Below are positions 25,641 through 36,115 of a stretch of DNA of 64,000 nt, one piece after another. The stretch is taken from assembly GCA_028752905.1 (NCBI GenBank), contig JAQNBH010000298.1, positions 1-64,000 of the forward strand, given 5' to 3'. A program made the position numbers and the translations under genes. Source of the stretch: Cladorhizidae sp. MBARI D1340-BT2 (lineage: Eukaryota > Porifera > Demospongiae > Poecilosclerida > Cladorhizidae). The notes below the pieces were generated by a model. The model was not told the DNA's origin. It worked only from the letters and a program-made list of their open reading frames with translations, and made no database searches. Position 1 is the stretch's first letter. Each line of letters begins with the position of its first letter.

Positions 25641-27080
25641 GACTGAAACATACATGCCTAATCCTCCTAATTCTCCATGAAACATGCATGCCTAATCATC
25701 CTAGTTCTCCATGAAACATGCATGCTTAATCCTCCTAGTTCTCCATTAAACATGCATGCTTAATCCGCCTAGTTCTCCATGAAACATGCATGCCTAATCC
25801 TCCTAGTTCTCCTGAAATATGCATGCCTAATCCTCCTAATTCTCCATGAAACATGCAAGCCTAATCCTCCTAGTTCCACATGAAACATGCATGCCTAATC
25901 CTCCTAGTGCTCCATTCAATATGCATGCCTAATCCTCCTAGTTCTCCATGAAACACACCTCCATGAAACTTGCACGCCTAATCTTCCTAGTTCTCCATGA
26001 AACATGCATGCCTAATCCTCCTAGTTCTCCATGAAACATGCATGCCTAATCCTCCTACAACTCCATGTAACATGCATGCCTAATCATCCTTCCTAGTTCT
26101 CCATGAAACATGCATGCCTAATCCTCCTAGTTCTCCTGAAATATGCATGCCTAATCCTCCGTATTCTCCATGAAACATACATGCCTAATCCTCCTAGTTC
26201 TCCATGTAACATGCATGCCTAATCCTCATAGTTCTGTCCATGAAACATGCATGCCTAATCTTACGAGTTCTCCTGAAATATGCATGCCCAATCCTCCTAG
26301 TTCTCCATGAAACATGCACGCCTAATCCTCTAGTTCTCCTTGAAAGATGCATGCCAAATTCTTCTAGTTCTCCTTGAAACATGTTCTCCACGAACATGCA
26401 CATCTAATCCTCCTAGTTCCACATGAAACATGCATGCCTAATCCTCCTAGTTCTCCTAAATATGCATGCCTAATCCTCCTAGTTCTCCATGAAACATACC
26501 TCCATGAAACTTGCACGCTTAATCTTCCTAGTTCTCCATAAAACATGCATGCCTAATCCTCCTACTTCTCCATGAATCATGCATGCCTAATCCTCCTACA
26601 ACTCCATGTAACATGCATGCCTAATCCTCCTATGTCTCCATGAAGCATGCATGCCTAGTTCTCCTGAAATATGCATTCCTAATCCTCCTAATTCTCCATG
26701 AAACATACATGCCTAATCCTCCTAGTTCTCCATGTAACATGCATGCCTAATCCTCCTTATTCTCCATGAAAAATACATGCCTAATCCTCCTAATTCTCCA
26801 TGAAACATACATGCCTAATCCTCCTAGTTCTCCATGTAACATGCATGCCTAATCCTCATAGTTCTCTCCATGAAACATGCATGCCTAATCTTACGAGTTC
26901 TCCTGAAATATGCATGCCCAATCCTCCTAGTTCTCCATGAAACATGCAAGCCTAATCCTCTAGTTCTCCTTGAAACATGCATGCCAAATTCTTCTAGTTC
27001 TCCTTGAAACATGTTCTCCATGAACATGCACATCTAATCTTCCTAGTTCTCCATAAAATATGATGCCCAATCCTCATAGA
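25641..27080. repeat. ~34-bp minisatellite, long array (~42 copies)
   Basis: Copies of a ~34-bp unit containing catgcatgcctaatcctcct and agttctccatgaaa, with many length variants (24-46 bp). A larger internal duplication is apparent: about 26,170-26,400 and 26,700-27,030 share the same order of variants (cttacgagttctcctgaaat, aaattcttctagttctcct, gaacatgcacatctaatc). Minus-strand frames here are repeat artefacts. Confidence 0.95.
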
Positions 27081-28775
27081 CCATAAAAATGTAGTGCAAT
27101 TCCATGTAAGCATAACTATGTCACACTATTTCTGCAACAAATCTAACAAATCTCTCCTGGAGCAAATAATTTCTCAAGATGGAAGGAAATCAATGCAAAT
27201 GCAATTCCAGTAAAATATATATATACCTGTGAAGCACTCTATATTACACTATGCCTGCAACAAAACTTCAGAAAATAAATAAATCCTCGAGAAATGGTTT
27301 ATCAATGAGAGAAAGGAATCAGAGCAATTGTAGGTAAGCATAGATTCCATTGTTGCATGACTCACTCACACCATGATATATAGCAACAAAACTTGGCACA
27401 AAGATAGATATATTTTCTGGAACAAATAATTTACGAACCTTACAGTAAAGGAATCTTTCTTCGAGGAACTTATTTTACAAGAGCGAAAATGTTTAGATCA
27501 ATACCAGGTAAGCATAGATGCCTGTGTTACACGATTATATCACTCTATACCTGCAACAAAACTTAACTAAGAAATCTATACTGGAAAAACTACTTTAACA
27601 TGAGAAGGAATTCAAAGCAATTAAAGTAGATGCTTGTCTAAGATGCTACATTACTCTAAGCCAGCAACAAAATTTACAGGAAATCAATCAATCCTTGAAC
27701 AGCTACTTTTACCAAAACAATTTATTTTTCCAGGTAAGCATAAATGTCAATTGCTCACTGTAACAAAACCTACAGCTAGGTTTATTCAACATGTTTTTCA
27801 AGAGTAAAGCAAGTATATAGCTAGCACAATTTCAGTTAAGCACAAATGCATGAAAATTATATAGCACTCTATGAATGTATTCTGAAACAAAACTTAAACT
27901 CTTATTGAGCAGTTGGCTACTTCTCGAGAGAGTAATGTAGTTGCCTGAGTATATAGCTGTATGCCTAGAACCAACCAAACTAACAGCTAGAAATCTATCC
28001 TGCAACAACTACTACCTCAAGACAGAAAGAATTCAGTGTAATTTTGGATGTCTGTGTAGCAAGAGTATTTATGATGTTTCAATTTCTATTCAGGAAAAAT
28101 TTCTATTCCAGAAGGAGAAGGATGAGCAGACCTTTATAGTGTAGAAAAATCCACCGTCCATCATCCATAAACCTAACCACTGACACTACCCAATGGATCA
28201 CCAAGTTCTGTTTTTGAGTTTGTCATGCTTTGTTTTTGCAGAAAATGAACTACAATGCAAGATAGTGATATCCACTTACAAACATACAAGTAGGTCACTT
28301 CACACAAAGTTCATAAATGCCCCATAGTAACTCAATTTGCAGTCTCTTGTCTTTCTTTGCTAAGAATGAAAATACCAACAGCTTCAATCTTTCAGCCAGA
28401 CAATGCCAAAGAACAAATAGTTTTTCAAGTGTTAGAGTAATTGCAGGTAAGCATCTCTATGTTACTGTTTGGTCACTACAAACCTTACAGCAAAGATCTA
28501 TCTTCGAGGAAGTTATTTTACCAGAGCTAAAATATTTAGAACAATTCCAAGTAAGCATAGATGCCTGTTTTACATCAATATATTACGCTATGCCTGCAAC
28601 AAAAGTTACAGCAAAGAAATCTATCCTGGAAAAAATACATTCACAAGAGAGAAAGAATCCATAGCAATGTGAAGTAAGCATAGATGATTGTGTAACACAC
28701 TACATTACTCTAAGCCAGCAACAAAATTTACATCAATCCTTGAACAGCTACATTTTCCAAAGTGAAAAGATCTAG
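27081..28775. repeat. diverged ~120-bp monomer array, segment 4
   Basis: Around a dozen monomers of the 17.9-kb family, with a fragment of the dispersed block inside at about 28,060-28,240 (tctattcaggaaaaatttct, gaaggatgagcagac). Some copies keep the cleanest splice-like grammar: near 28,600-28,680 ttacagcaaagaaatctatc is followed after ~65 bp by agtaagcatag. Confidence 0.85.
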
Positions 28776-29205
28776 TGTGACAGGACGGAAATCTATACTA
28801 CCCAAGATTACACTCCTGTCAGCTGGTTTGTTTGGTATGCTGCCACCAGGTGACCTCTGATGAGTACCCTAGCTATATTACTCAAGCTAATGCAAGCAAG
28901 TCTCGCAACAAGAATTCACCTTTATTGCACATACATGCACACGTCTACAGACTCTTTGTAATGGCAATCAGATCTAAGAATGTAAAACTGCTCCTTTAAC
29001 TAGGCTATAGCCAGTCACTCCAGACATGCCCATACATGGTAATACGTGTTGTCACACATAAGAGTGACCAATGAGATGCATACAAGACATGCTAGCTTAG
29101 GTGTTCACAGTTCTATACAATATGGTTCACACATTAGTAATTTATTCATTCACTTAAAGTGGCTGTCAGAAATTGGGTTTGTAATCTCAAGGTCGCCCTG
29201 CGACA
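28776..29205 (-). repeat. 3' LTR of Gmr1-like Ty3 element A
   Basis: On the minus strand it starts TGTCGCAGGGCGACC directly after a purine tract (gagaagggagggg) and ends CCTGTCACA, giving TG...CA termini and 430 bp. An AATAAA lies inside (minus strand, about 28,925). The pol frame of element A ends within it at 29150. The left boundary is inferred from the TG and the end of the monomer array. Confidence 0.65.
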
Positions 29206-29760
29206 CCCCTCCCTTCTCGTCCTTTTTGGTTGAGTTTTGACCCTTTCTGCTTGGCCAGGCTTGTCTCGATAATCCATCGGTATTTTGGTGCTGCACTCTA
29301 GGTCGATATTCAATGGTGAATAGAAATGGTTGAAGCATGATAGCCCATCGAGTAAGTCTTCCTGATCCGTCCCGCATTCTAGCAGAGTATGCCTGACTCC
29401 GATGATCAGTGACCACCTTGAAACATACTCCTGATAGGTAGACTCTAAAATGTTTGATTGATTCAACCACAGCTATTCGGTTATGGAGTATCGTGTCTCC
29501 ACCGGTCGGAACTTCCACGAATAATATACCACTGGTCTCTCTATCCCTTCAGCTCCCTCCTGGCTAAGTATTGCACCCAGGCCCACTCCTGAAGCATCGG
29601 TGTGTAGTGAGAATGGCTTGTTTTCATTCGGGCTAATCAGTACTGGATCTCTGGATAATGCTTCATTGAGACATTGAAATGCTCTCCTGTGTCCAGACCA
29701 TGATGGTATTAGCACCTGGGATCTATCTTTTTGGTCCAATTCCAGGCATCCATAACATGA
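29150..29760 (-). pseudogene. RNase H domain of Gmr1-like element A (broken)
   Basis: Two overlapping minus-strand frames (29473-29739 and 29150-29518) together span a Ty3-type RNase H. The first has the HTDASG motif and the YSWKF segment; the second continues with VVESIKHFRVYL, VVTDHRS and the closing NTDGLSRQ. A small deletion near 29,500 shifts the frame between them, removing the residues around the catalytic glutamate. After the RNase H the frame runs into the LTR with no integrase behind it, as expected when RNase H is the last pol domain. Confidence 0.8.
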
Positions 29761-30262
29761 ACTAACTCTCCCACGTCACTCCATTTTTTTGGCCTTTCTG
29801 TCGTACAGTTCCTTACACATCACCTTCTTTTTCTCCTCTCTTTCCTGGGAGAGATCTCAGATATCCTCCAGTTTCTTCTGGATTGTTGTCATGTATGTGA
29901 CTACCTATATTGGGGTTGTTTCCTTGGATGTTCGACCTCATCCATAATGCTTGAAGTGGCCATTGAATCTGTCGTCCGAATAAAAGTTCAGAATGAGTAA
30001 ATCCAGTGGTTTGGTTGGGCGTCCTCCTGTATTCCGCTAACAAGTGAGGCAGGGCTTGATCCCAACGACCCTTCCACTGTTTCAGGACTTTCCTTATCAT
30101 GGCTTTCAGCATCGCATTGAAGCGTTCCACCATGCCGTTGATGGCCGGGCTGATAAGGTGTAGTTGTGATGGACTTCACACCCAAAAATGCATATAACTC
30201 CTACTTACGAAATTCTTCCCACAATCTGTTAATATTTCATCCAGTACTCCTGCGAAGAGCCC
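29760..30262 (-). pseudogene. integrase remnant of Gmr1-like element A
   Basis: Minus-strand Ty3 integrase pieces: ILTDCGKNF (the second catalytic Asp region) near 30,225-30,200, VKSITTTPY at about 30,180, MVERFNAMLKAMIRK (catalytic Glu region) at 30,133, and LLAEYRRTPNQTTGF and LYDRKAKKMEW toward the C-terminus near 29,775. At least one frameshift (near 30,150) and one stop (29,773) are present. It lies upstream of the RNase H in transcription order and joins it directly; the reverse transcriptase is deleted. The 5' part of the element is missing beyond about 30,262. Confidence 0.8.
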
Positions 30263-30618
30263 ATATATATGTAGAGGTTTTAATAAAGACCTATATGAAT
30301 GCTCTACAGGTGATCCATTGTGTAAAGCTGTAGAGACTTTCTTGGAAAAAGAAATGTAAACTTCATTTGTTGTTTTTTAACCTATCATTTATAGCTATAT
30401 CCAATGGTTGCACCTAACCAGTTCACTTTTAATTTTCTTAGGCATCTACACAAAATGTACTTAGTCAAATGTCAATGGTGACCATAATGAATTAACAGGA
30501 TGATTTTTTCAGTGGTTGTGTCAAAGGTTTACTCTAAATTTGATACAAAAAAGTGTTTACAATATACACTTGTTTATAATTTTACACTTGCACAACTGCT
30601 GCCTATACTTATTACAAG
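30263..30618. other. spacer, no gene seen
   Basis: AT-rich sequence between the truncated retroelement and the putative exon. If the exon call is right, this is intron. Confidence 0.4.
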
Positions 30619-30705
30619 AGTTTATGTCAAGAACAATCTCTGAAGAGAAAGGGAACACATGAACACAGGAAGAAGCATAGACGTCGTCGAGAGAGGGTTG
30701 TTAGG
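30619..30705 (+). CDS. putative exon of an unrecognised nuclear-type protein (basic segment)
   Basis: An 87-bp open segment bounded by an acceptor-like attacaag at 30,611-30,618 and a donor AGG|gtgagt at 30,703-30,711. Its 29 codons encode a strongly basic stretch (KKHRRRRERVVR at the end) that could be a nuclear localisation or DNA-contact region. The frame continues without shift into the open segment at 35,244. The intron between them (30,706-35,242) holds a GT-rich minisatellite and a complete LTR element insertion. I find no upstream exon. The call rests on splice consensus, frame continuity and charge pattern only; a transcript would decide it. Confidence 0.45.
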
Positions 30706-31443
30706 GTGAGTGACACATGTGTTGTATGTTAATAGTCTTACTCTCTGCTGTACCTTCTATGCCTGTCACTGTACATATGTTTGTCACTTATCTGTTTGTG
30801 TCACTATTATATGTGACTGTGTGTGCGGGGGGGATAGGGTTGGGTGTGGGGCTAGGGCGTGGTCCCTTTGTGTCTGTGAACATCACTGTGTGTGTGTGTG
30901 CCTTTGTGTCTGTGAACATCTGTGTGTGTGTGATTATTTGTGTCTGAGCATCTGTGTGTGTGTGAGCCTATGGGTCTGTGAACATCTGTGTGCGTGTGTG
31001 CCTTTGGGTCTGTGAACAACTGTGAGTGTGTGTGCCTCTGGGTCTGTGAACATCTGTGAGTGTGTGTGCCTTTGTGTCTGTGAACATCTGTGTGTGTGTG
31101 ATTCTTTGTGTCTGAGCATCTGTGTGTGTGTGAGCCTTTGGGTCTGTGAACATCTGTGTGAGTGTGTGTCTTTTTGTCCGTGAACATATGTGTGTGTGTG
31201 TATGCCTTTGGGTCTGTGAACATCTGTGAGTGTGTGTGCCTCTGGGTCTGTGAACATCTGTGAGTGTGTGTGCCTTTGTGTCTGTGAACATCTGTGTGTG
31301 TGTGATTCTTTGTGTCTGAGCATCTGTGTGTGTGTGAGCCTTTGGGTCTGTGAACATCTGTGTGCGTGTGTGCGTCTTTTTGTCCATGAACATCTGTGTG
31401 AGTGTGTGTCCCTTTGGGTCTGTGAACATCTGTGAGTGTGTGT
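30706..31443. repeat. GT-rich ~32-36-bp minisatellite, left part
   Basis: From about 30,850, tandem units of 32-36 bp built on gtctgtgaacatctgtgtgt with tails cctttgggt, ctttttgtcc or attctttgt. A higher-order period of about 205 bp (six units) is visible: the attctttgtgtctgagcatc unit recurs at about 31,091 and 31,297. The array is interrupted at 31,443 by an LTR element and resumes at 34,796. Minus-strand frames rich in THTDVHRP are repeat artefacts. Confidence 0.93.
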
Positions 31444-31777
31444 TGTGGTGTATTTGTTAGTTGCGTGTGTCTGTCTATTATGTCGTTCATTATCCATTCG
31501 TCAATTATCGTCACATGTCGTTATCGTCATCCGTGTGTACATGCACATGGATATGCCACGTTGTTCTGAACATTCTAGATAGACAGTTGATGACTAGTTC
31601 TGTATCTCTCTCAATCTTCCTTTCTGTTCTTGATTCATAAGATGTAGCAAACTCGGTACGTTCCTATTCATGTCTACATGATTGTTACTCATTGTGTTTT
31701 CATCATTGTGTTGTATTTGCATACAGTGTCAAATTTGTAGTAAAGTTGAATTCCTTATTGAACAAGAATTGCCAACA
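31444..31777 (+). repeat. 5' LTR of the Ty3 element
   Basis: Begins tgtggtgtatttgttag and ends ttgccaaca (TG...CA). It matches 34,462-34,795 with about 16 substitutions and no length change. No convincing tRNA primer site follows it; the adjoining sequence (tatttcacacgag) is eroded or replaced. Confidence 0.92.
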
Positions 31778-31979
31778 TATTTCACACGAGTTTTTCGATT
31801 TCTGATGATGATCATGAGAGTAGAGCTCATCCAATTCTACACACTACTGCTTCCTCGCAAGTGTGGCTTCCCCCTCCCCATTTCGACAGCTCCTCTGCCT
31901 GTTCTTTTTCTGCGTTTGCTAAGACTTGGCTGGCTTACACATCCATGTAGTGGAACCCCCTGTTGCTAAACAGCTGGAC

Positions 31980-32640
31980 ATGTTGCTCTTGTGTGTGGAT
32001 GACCAGGCAAGACAATATTATTATAAAGTAGAGCACGTGTGAGCCACCATGACGGATGCTCTTGAATTTCTTCGTTCCCGTTACGAAGGTGAACGCAATG
32101 CTCTGGCTGAACGTGTCTTATTGGCTAGGACAGTTCAACAGCCAGGTCAGTCCTTGTTGGATTTTGCATCCAAGCTCAGATTAAATGCTCTCCATTGTGC
32201 ATACCCTGACAGCTACGTCAATCAAGCTATGCGAGATGTGTTTGCTGCTGGAGTGAACAATGTGACTATAAGACAAGCTATCTGTAGAGAGTATGGAGTG
32301 GCCAAAAGGGCTGGTTGCGTGCTCTCCTTCAAGTCTGCCATTGATGTCGCTGTCTTGGAGCAACAAGTGTTGGACACTGCTGTCTCACTTGACTCCACCA
32401 AGACAACCGTTGAACCAAGTATTACAGCTTCCATTTCTCACACAGCAACGCATCGTACTCCTGGACCGATAGCGTCTCTTCGCCCCTGTAACTGGTGTGG
32501 TTTAGGTAATCACCCCCGTGCTCAGTGCCCAGCTCAGGGTAAGTCTTGTCGTAAGTGGGGTAAAAAGGATCACTTTGCTAGTGTGTGTATGTCCTCTGAT
32601 ATCAAGACTTCATCAGCCCTGGCGGGCTCAATTGCATGTT
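31980..32640 (+). pseudogene. gag (capsid/nucleocapsid) of the Ty3 element
   Basis: The frame from ATG 32049 encodes a Ty3-type capsid segment (ERVLLARTVQQPGQS, LLDFASKLR) and then a paired zinc-knuckle nucleocapsid, CNWCGLGNHPRAQC and CRKWGKKDHFASVC. In the second knuckle the second expected Cys is Trp (CRKW), so it may not bind zinc. Capsid-like coding continues upstream of the ATG (CVDDQARQYYYKVEH), interrupted by an in-frame TGA at 32,040-32,042, so the true start was further upstream and the ATG is not the ancestral start. The 3' end runs into a deletion junction near 32,630. Confidence 0.8.
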
Positions 32641-33345
32641 GTTCATGATAAAATGAAGAGGAAGAACCGTCTTATGGTCGACTATTCTGGCACTGTTAAC
32701 CCACACACAGTACCAGATGCTTACCCTTTACCTCTCATCGAACCCTTAATTGAACGCATGAGTCATTATCGGATATTCAGTTCACTTGATCTACAATCAG
32801 CATTCCACCAAATTCCATTAGAGCCTCGCAAGCGTCCATTAACAGCTTTTGAAGGAGCTGGCTGCTTGTACGAATGGCTAGTGCTACCTTTTGGACTAAC
32901 AAACAGTGGAGCCGTGTTTGCTCGAGTTCTCTGAGATCTCGTCAAAGACTGTCCTGGATGCTTCCACTACTTAGACGACATTGTCATTGCTGGGAAATCT
33001 AAGGAGGAGCATGATAGTAACCTGGAGAGATTTCTGGACCTCGCTAGTTCTGCAGGTATCAGTTTCAATTCATCAAAAGTTCATTCGGGAAAGAAACTAT
33101 CTCGTTCCTTGGACATGAGATATCTCACAGTTCTATCAAACCCTCTCCTTCCAGGTTGCTCCCTATCCTGGATTACGATATGCCAAGGAATACTAAACAA
33201 CTCGAGCGATTTCTTGGGTTGGCAGTCTACCACTCCAAGTGGGTACCTGACTTTGCTGCACGAGCTGCCCCTCTCTTCAAAGCCAAAGCTGCAAAAGGTC
33301 CTTTTCCTTTAACTAATGTCTGCAAGGAATCAATTCAGCACCTAA
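32640..33345 (+). pseudogene. reverse transcriptase of the Ty3 element (broken)
   Basis: Starts inside RT: LMVDYSGTVN, YPLPLIEPLIERM, SSLDLQSAFHQIPL, LPFGLTNSG. An in-frame TGA at 32,932-32,934 is followed by the catalytic FHYLDDIVIAG (YLDD intact) near 32,970. A frameshift near 33,090 then leads to ISHSS and the connection segment NTKQLERFLGLAVYHSKWVP. The N-terminal fingers and the whole protease are absent, so this copy cannot encode an active polyprotein. Confidence 0.88.
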
Positions 33346-33870
33346 AACAAGCAATAGCCAAGTCTGTGCGGGCTATACCTGATCCCAACAAGATTCTGAG
33401 GTTGGAAACTGACGCCTCTGGCACATCTATTGCTGCCACCTTATCGCAAGGAGGACGTCCTGTTGCATTTTTCAGTCACATTCTGTCTCCCCGAGAGAGA
33501 GCTTGGTCTGCTGTGGAGTTGGAGGTGTTTGCAGTGGTAGCAGCCTGTGATAAACTCCGACATTTCCTGCTGGGCCATGAATTCGAGATTGTGGTCGACC
33601 AAGAGGTAGTGAGTTTCCTATTTAACGGGAAGCCTAAGTCAGCCATTAAGAATGCAAAGCTGGCCAAGTGGGGGTTACAGATGCTTGATTACCGTTTTAC
33701 AATCATGTATCGTCCAGGTAAACTCAATAGTGTAGCTGATGCACTTACTCGTTGTTCTGCATTGTCTACCCCTTCAGCTAACCTTGAAATGATCAACAAA
33801 CTACACGAGTCTATGGGACACCCACCCTGGAGCCAGTCGCTTACATGCCTACTAGTCACCGTATCATGAT
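33345..33870 (+). pseudogene. RNase H and integrase N-terminus of the Ty3 element
   Basis: The RNase H runs from LETDASGTSIAATL through FFSHILSPRERAWSAVELEV to the third acidic site (IVVDQEVVSFL) and ends at YRPGKLNSVADALTR. D, E and D positions are present. It is followed by the integrase HHCC start, LHESMGHP at about 33,810. The frame closes at 33,869 by frameshift; CKLCAG of the zinc motif continues out of frame near 33,910. Confidence 0.85.
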
Positions 33871-34461
33871 GTGACCATAAAGAGCGTCATGGAGGTGACT
33901 CGTAACTGCAAGCTTTGTGCTGGTGTGAAACATCGATTCTTTGGCCCCCCCCCCCCGGGGAAAATTGATTCTTGCTACTACTCCTTGGCAACGCATATCA
34001 ATTGATTTAGTCGGACCTAAGGTTAGCCGTACTACCAATCATATCTATTCACCATCATAGATGAGTCTCCCGATATCCTTTCGCCTTTCCGGTACTAATT
34101 CTATCTACCCCTTCAATGTGCACAGTGATAGAGGTGCTCAGTTTGAATCCCCTCAATTTCTCAACTTTTTGTATTCGTTTGGTGTTACTGAATCTGTTGA
34201 TCATGTCTCTTCTCCAGGATCAGCCGAGATGTCAATCCCAGTGCCTACTTACTTTCAAGCACTTTCTTGATCCTTACCGTCACCCAGGTCTTCACCTGAA
34301 ATATCTCCATCTTCAACACCCGACCATACCGCTTCTCCGTATCGGGGGGGGGGGGGGGGGGCTATGAGACAGTACACCCTCCCTCATAGAGGACTCGGTC
34401 AGGACGCATTATTCGAGCTCCATCGAGACTGGGATTTGATGATTGATTGTTGAGGGGAGTA
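33870..34461 (+). pseudogene. integrase remnant and 3' end of the Ty3 element
   Basis: Short, frame-shifted pieces: the HHCC cysteines near 33,910, a catalytic-core segment VHSDRGAQFESPQF (second Asp) near 34,118, and VDHVSSPGS. Most of the core and the C-terminus are missing. Runs of C (33,946-33,958) and G (about 34,337-34,353) interrupt it. The purine tract ttgaggggagta immediately precedes the 3' LTR and is the expected polypurine tract. Confidence 0.75.
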
Positions 34462-34795
34462 TGTGGTGTATTTGTTAGTTGCATGTGTCTGTCTATTACG
34501 TCGTTCATTATCTGTTCGTCAATTATCGTCATTTGTCGTCATCATCATCCGTGTGTACATGTGCATAGATATGCCACGTTGTTCTGAACATTCTAGATAG
34601 ACAGTTGTTGGCTAGTTCTGTATCTCTCACAATCTTCCTTTCTGTTCTTGATTCATAAGATGTAGCAAACTCGGTACGTTCCTTTTCATGTCTACATGAT
34701 TGTTACTCATTGTGTTTTCATCATTGTGTTGTATTTGCATACAGTGTGAAATTTGTAGTAAAGTTGAATTCCTTATTGAACAAGAATTGCCAACA
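34462..34795 (+). repeat. 3' LTR of the Ty3 element
   Basis: Begins tgtggtgtatttgttag, ends ttgccaaca, same 334-bp length as the 5' copy, followed by TGTGT and the resumed minisatellite. The polypurine tract just upstream fixes the left end. Confidence 0.93.
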
Positions 34796-35215
34796 TGTGT
34801 GCCTTTGGGTCTGTGAACATCTGTGTGCGTGTGTCTTTTTGTCCGTGAACATCTCTGTGCGTGTGTGTGCCATTGGGTCTATGAAAATCTGTGTGTGTGT
34901 CTGTGAACATCTGTGTGTGTGTCTGTGAACATCTGTGTGTGTGTGCCTTTGTGTCTGAATATCTGTGTGTGTGTCTGTTAACATCTGTGTGTGTGTCTGT
35001 GAACACCACTGTGCATGTGTATGTTGCGCATGTGAACCAATCTCTCTCTCTGTGCGTGCATGCATGCATAAGTGCCTCAGAGTTTGTTAAAATATCTCTC
35101 TGTGTGCATGTGTGTGTGCGTGCATGAGTGTGGTGTCTGTGAAATTCTCTTTCACCCTCCCTCTCTCTATGTGCATGTGCATGCCTTTGTGTCTGTGAAC
35201 ATGGGTGTGTGTGGA
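34796..35215. repeat. GT-rich minisatellite, right part
   Basis: Continuation of the array at 30.85-31.44 kb after the LTR insertion, with more degenerate units (tctgtgaacatctgtgtgtg, then a decayed edge with tctctctctctgtgcgtgc). Confidence 0.9.
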
Positions 35216-35243
35216 TTTTAATGTATTTTTTTAAACTTTATAG

Positions 35244-35570
35244 AGACTTGCTGAAAGGGAATCTGAATTCAAGAGGATATCATTTGCTGAATCGGACCGA
35301 GCTAAGTGGAAGAAGGCGTTAGTGACGGCACTGATTTCAAGTGACGACAGTGAAGATCAGCAAGATGGCAATAGTGTCCTAATTGTACGTGAACTTCCCT
35401 GGAGAAGTGTCAAAATGACAAAATTTTATGAGAAATTAGATGCTGCACATGAAGTTCACAAATCAGAACACGCAGTCCGTCAAACAAAGGCTCGCATTCG
35501 AAAGGGCTTCCTATCAAGGAGGACAACGGTATCTAACCTTCCAACTTGGGCAATTACAAGCCAAAGATAA
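35244..35570 (+). CDS. putative terminal exon of an unrecognised protein
   Basis: Open for 108 codons to TAA at 35,568-35,570, preceded by an acceptor (ttttttaaactttatag). Joined in frame to the exon at 30,619-30,705 it gives a basic region, a short charged helix-like stretch (RLAERESEFKR), an acidic serine patch (SSDDSEDQQDG), then LPWRSVKMTKFYEKLDAAHE, a basic RQTKARIRKG and a closing LPTWAI. To my recollection this LPWRS...RQTK...PxWA layout occurs at the C-terminus of many uncharacterised invertebrate proteins, some of them in repeat families. I can assign no function. It could be a host gene or the 3' end of a repeat-borne gene. Confidence 0.5.
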   Translation, partial: RLAERESEFKRISFAESDRAKWKKALVTALISSDDSEDQQDGNSVLIVRELPWRSVKMTKFYEKLDAAHEVHKSEHAVRQTKARIRKGFLSRRTTVSNLPTWAITSQR

Positions 35571-36115
35571 CTCCTTACTCAGATCTGACTTTTTTGGATA
35601 AAAATACTAACTGATTTTAATCTATAATTGATATAGATTTCGTTATTGTTAATCTTAATTTGTAGTTAATCTTAATTTGTTGTTAATCTTAATTTGTTGT
35701 TAATCTTAATTTGTTGTTAATCTTAATTTGTGTGATATCTTAATTTGTGTGATTATCCTTATGAATGAACATTTTACATTTCAATAATATTTCATTAGCT
35801 GATAGTTGATACTTCTATAAACTTTCATGGTATAGGAAATCGCCAAGACATTTCACATGGTCCTCGCCTATCCATTGACTCATGTGTTCCTCATCTATCC
35901 ATTGCCCAATACATTTCATGTGGTCTTCACCTATCCATTGACCAGACATTTCACATGTTCCTCATCAATCCACTAACCGGCATTTAGCCCTATCCATCAC
36001 AGGACTCTTTACAAGAAATTTGAACTATCCTTGGGTACATGACATATCAAGACACATGAAATCCCATATACCAATCTAACACCAATCCAATGGTTGGACA
36101 TGCCAATTTTTCCCC
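35571..36115. repeat. 17-bp tandem repeat and degenerate ~50-bp repeats
   Basis: About six copies of taatcttaatttgttgt at 35,650-35,745. Then from 35,845 to 35,995 come three or four diverged copies of a phrase with catttcacatg(g/t)tcctc(g/a)cctatcca. The rest shows no feature. Confidence 0.75.

Larger units (their letters stand above)
31444..34795 (+). mobile_element. Ty3-type LTR retrotransposon, internally deleted, with target duplication
   Basis: The element has two 334-bp LTRs and 2.68 kb of internal sequence on the plus strand, inserted into the GT-rich minisatellite. TGTGT occurs immediately outside both LTRs (31,439-31,443 and 34,796-34,800), although the repetitive host sequence makes this weaker evidence than usual. 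Pol order is RT, RNase H, integrase, as in ordinary Ty3 elements and unlike the two flanking Gmr1-like elements. The internal region is about half the length of a complete Ty3 element: the protease and RT N-terminus are missing near 32,640 and much of integrase is missing near 34,050. I count about 16 differences between the LTRs (~5%), so the insertion is not recent. Confidence 0.88.

Noticed and set aside
30852..31514. His/Thr-rich repetitive proteins on the minus strand
   Set aside because: A translation of the GT-rich minisatellite; the frame is interrupted by the LTR insertion and is low complexity.
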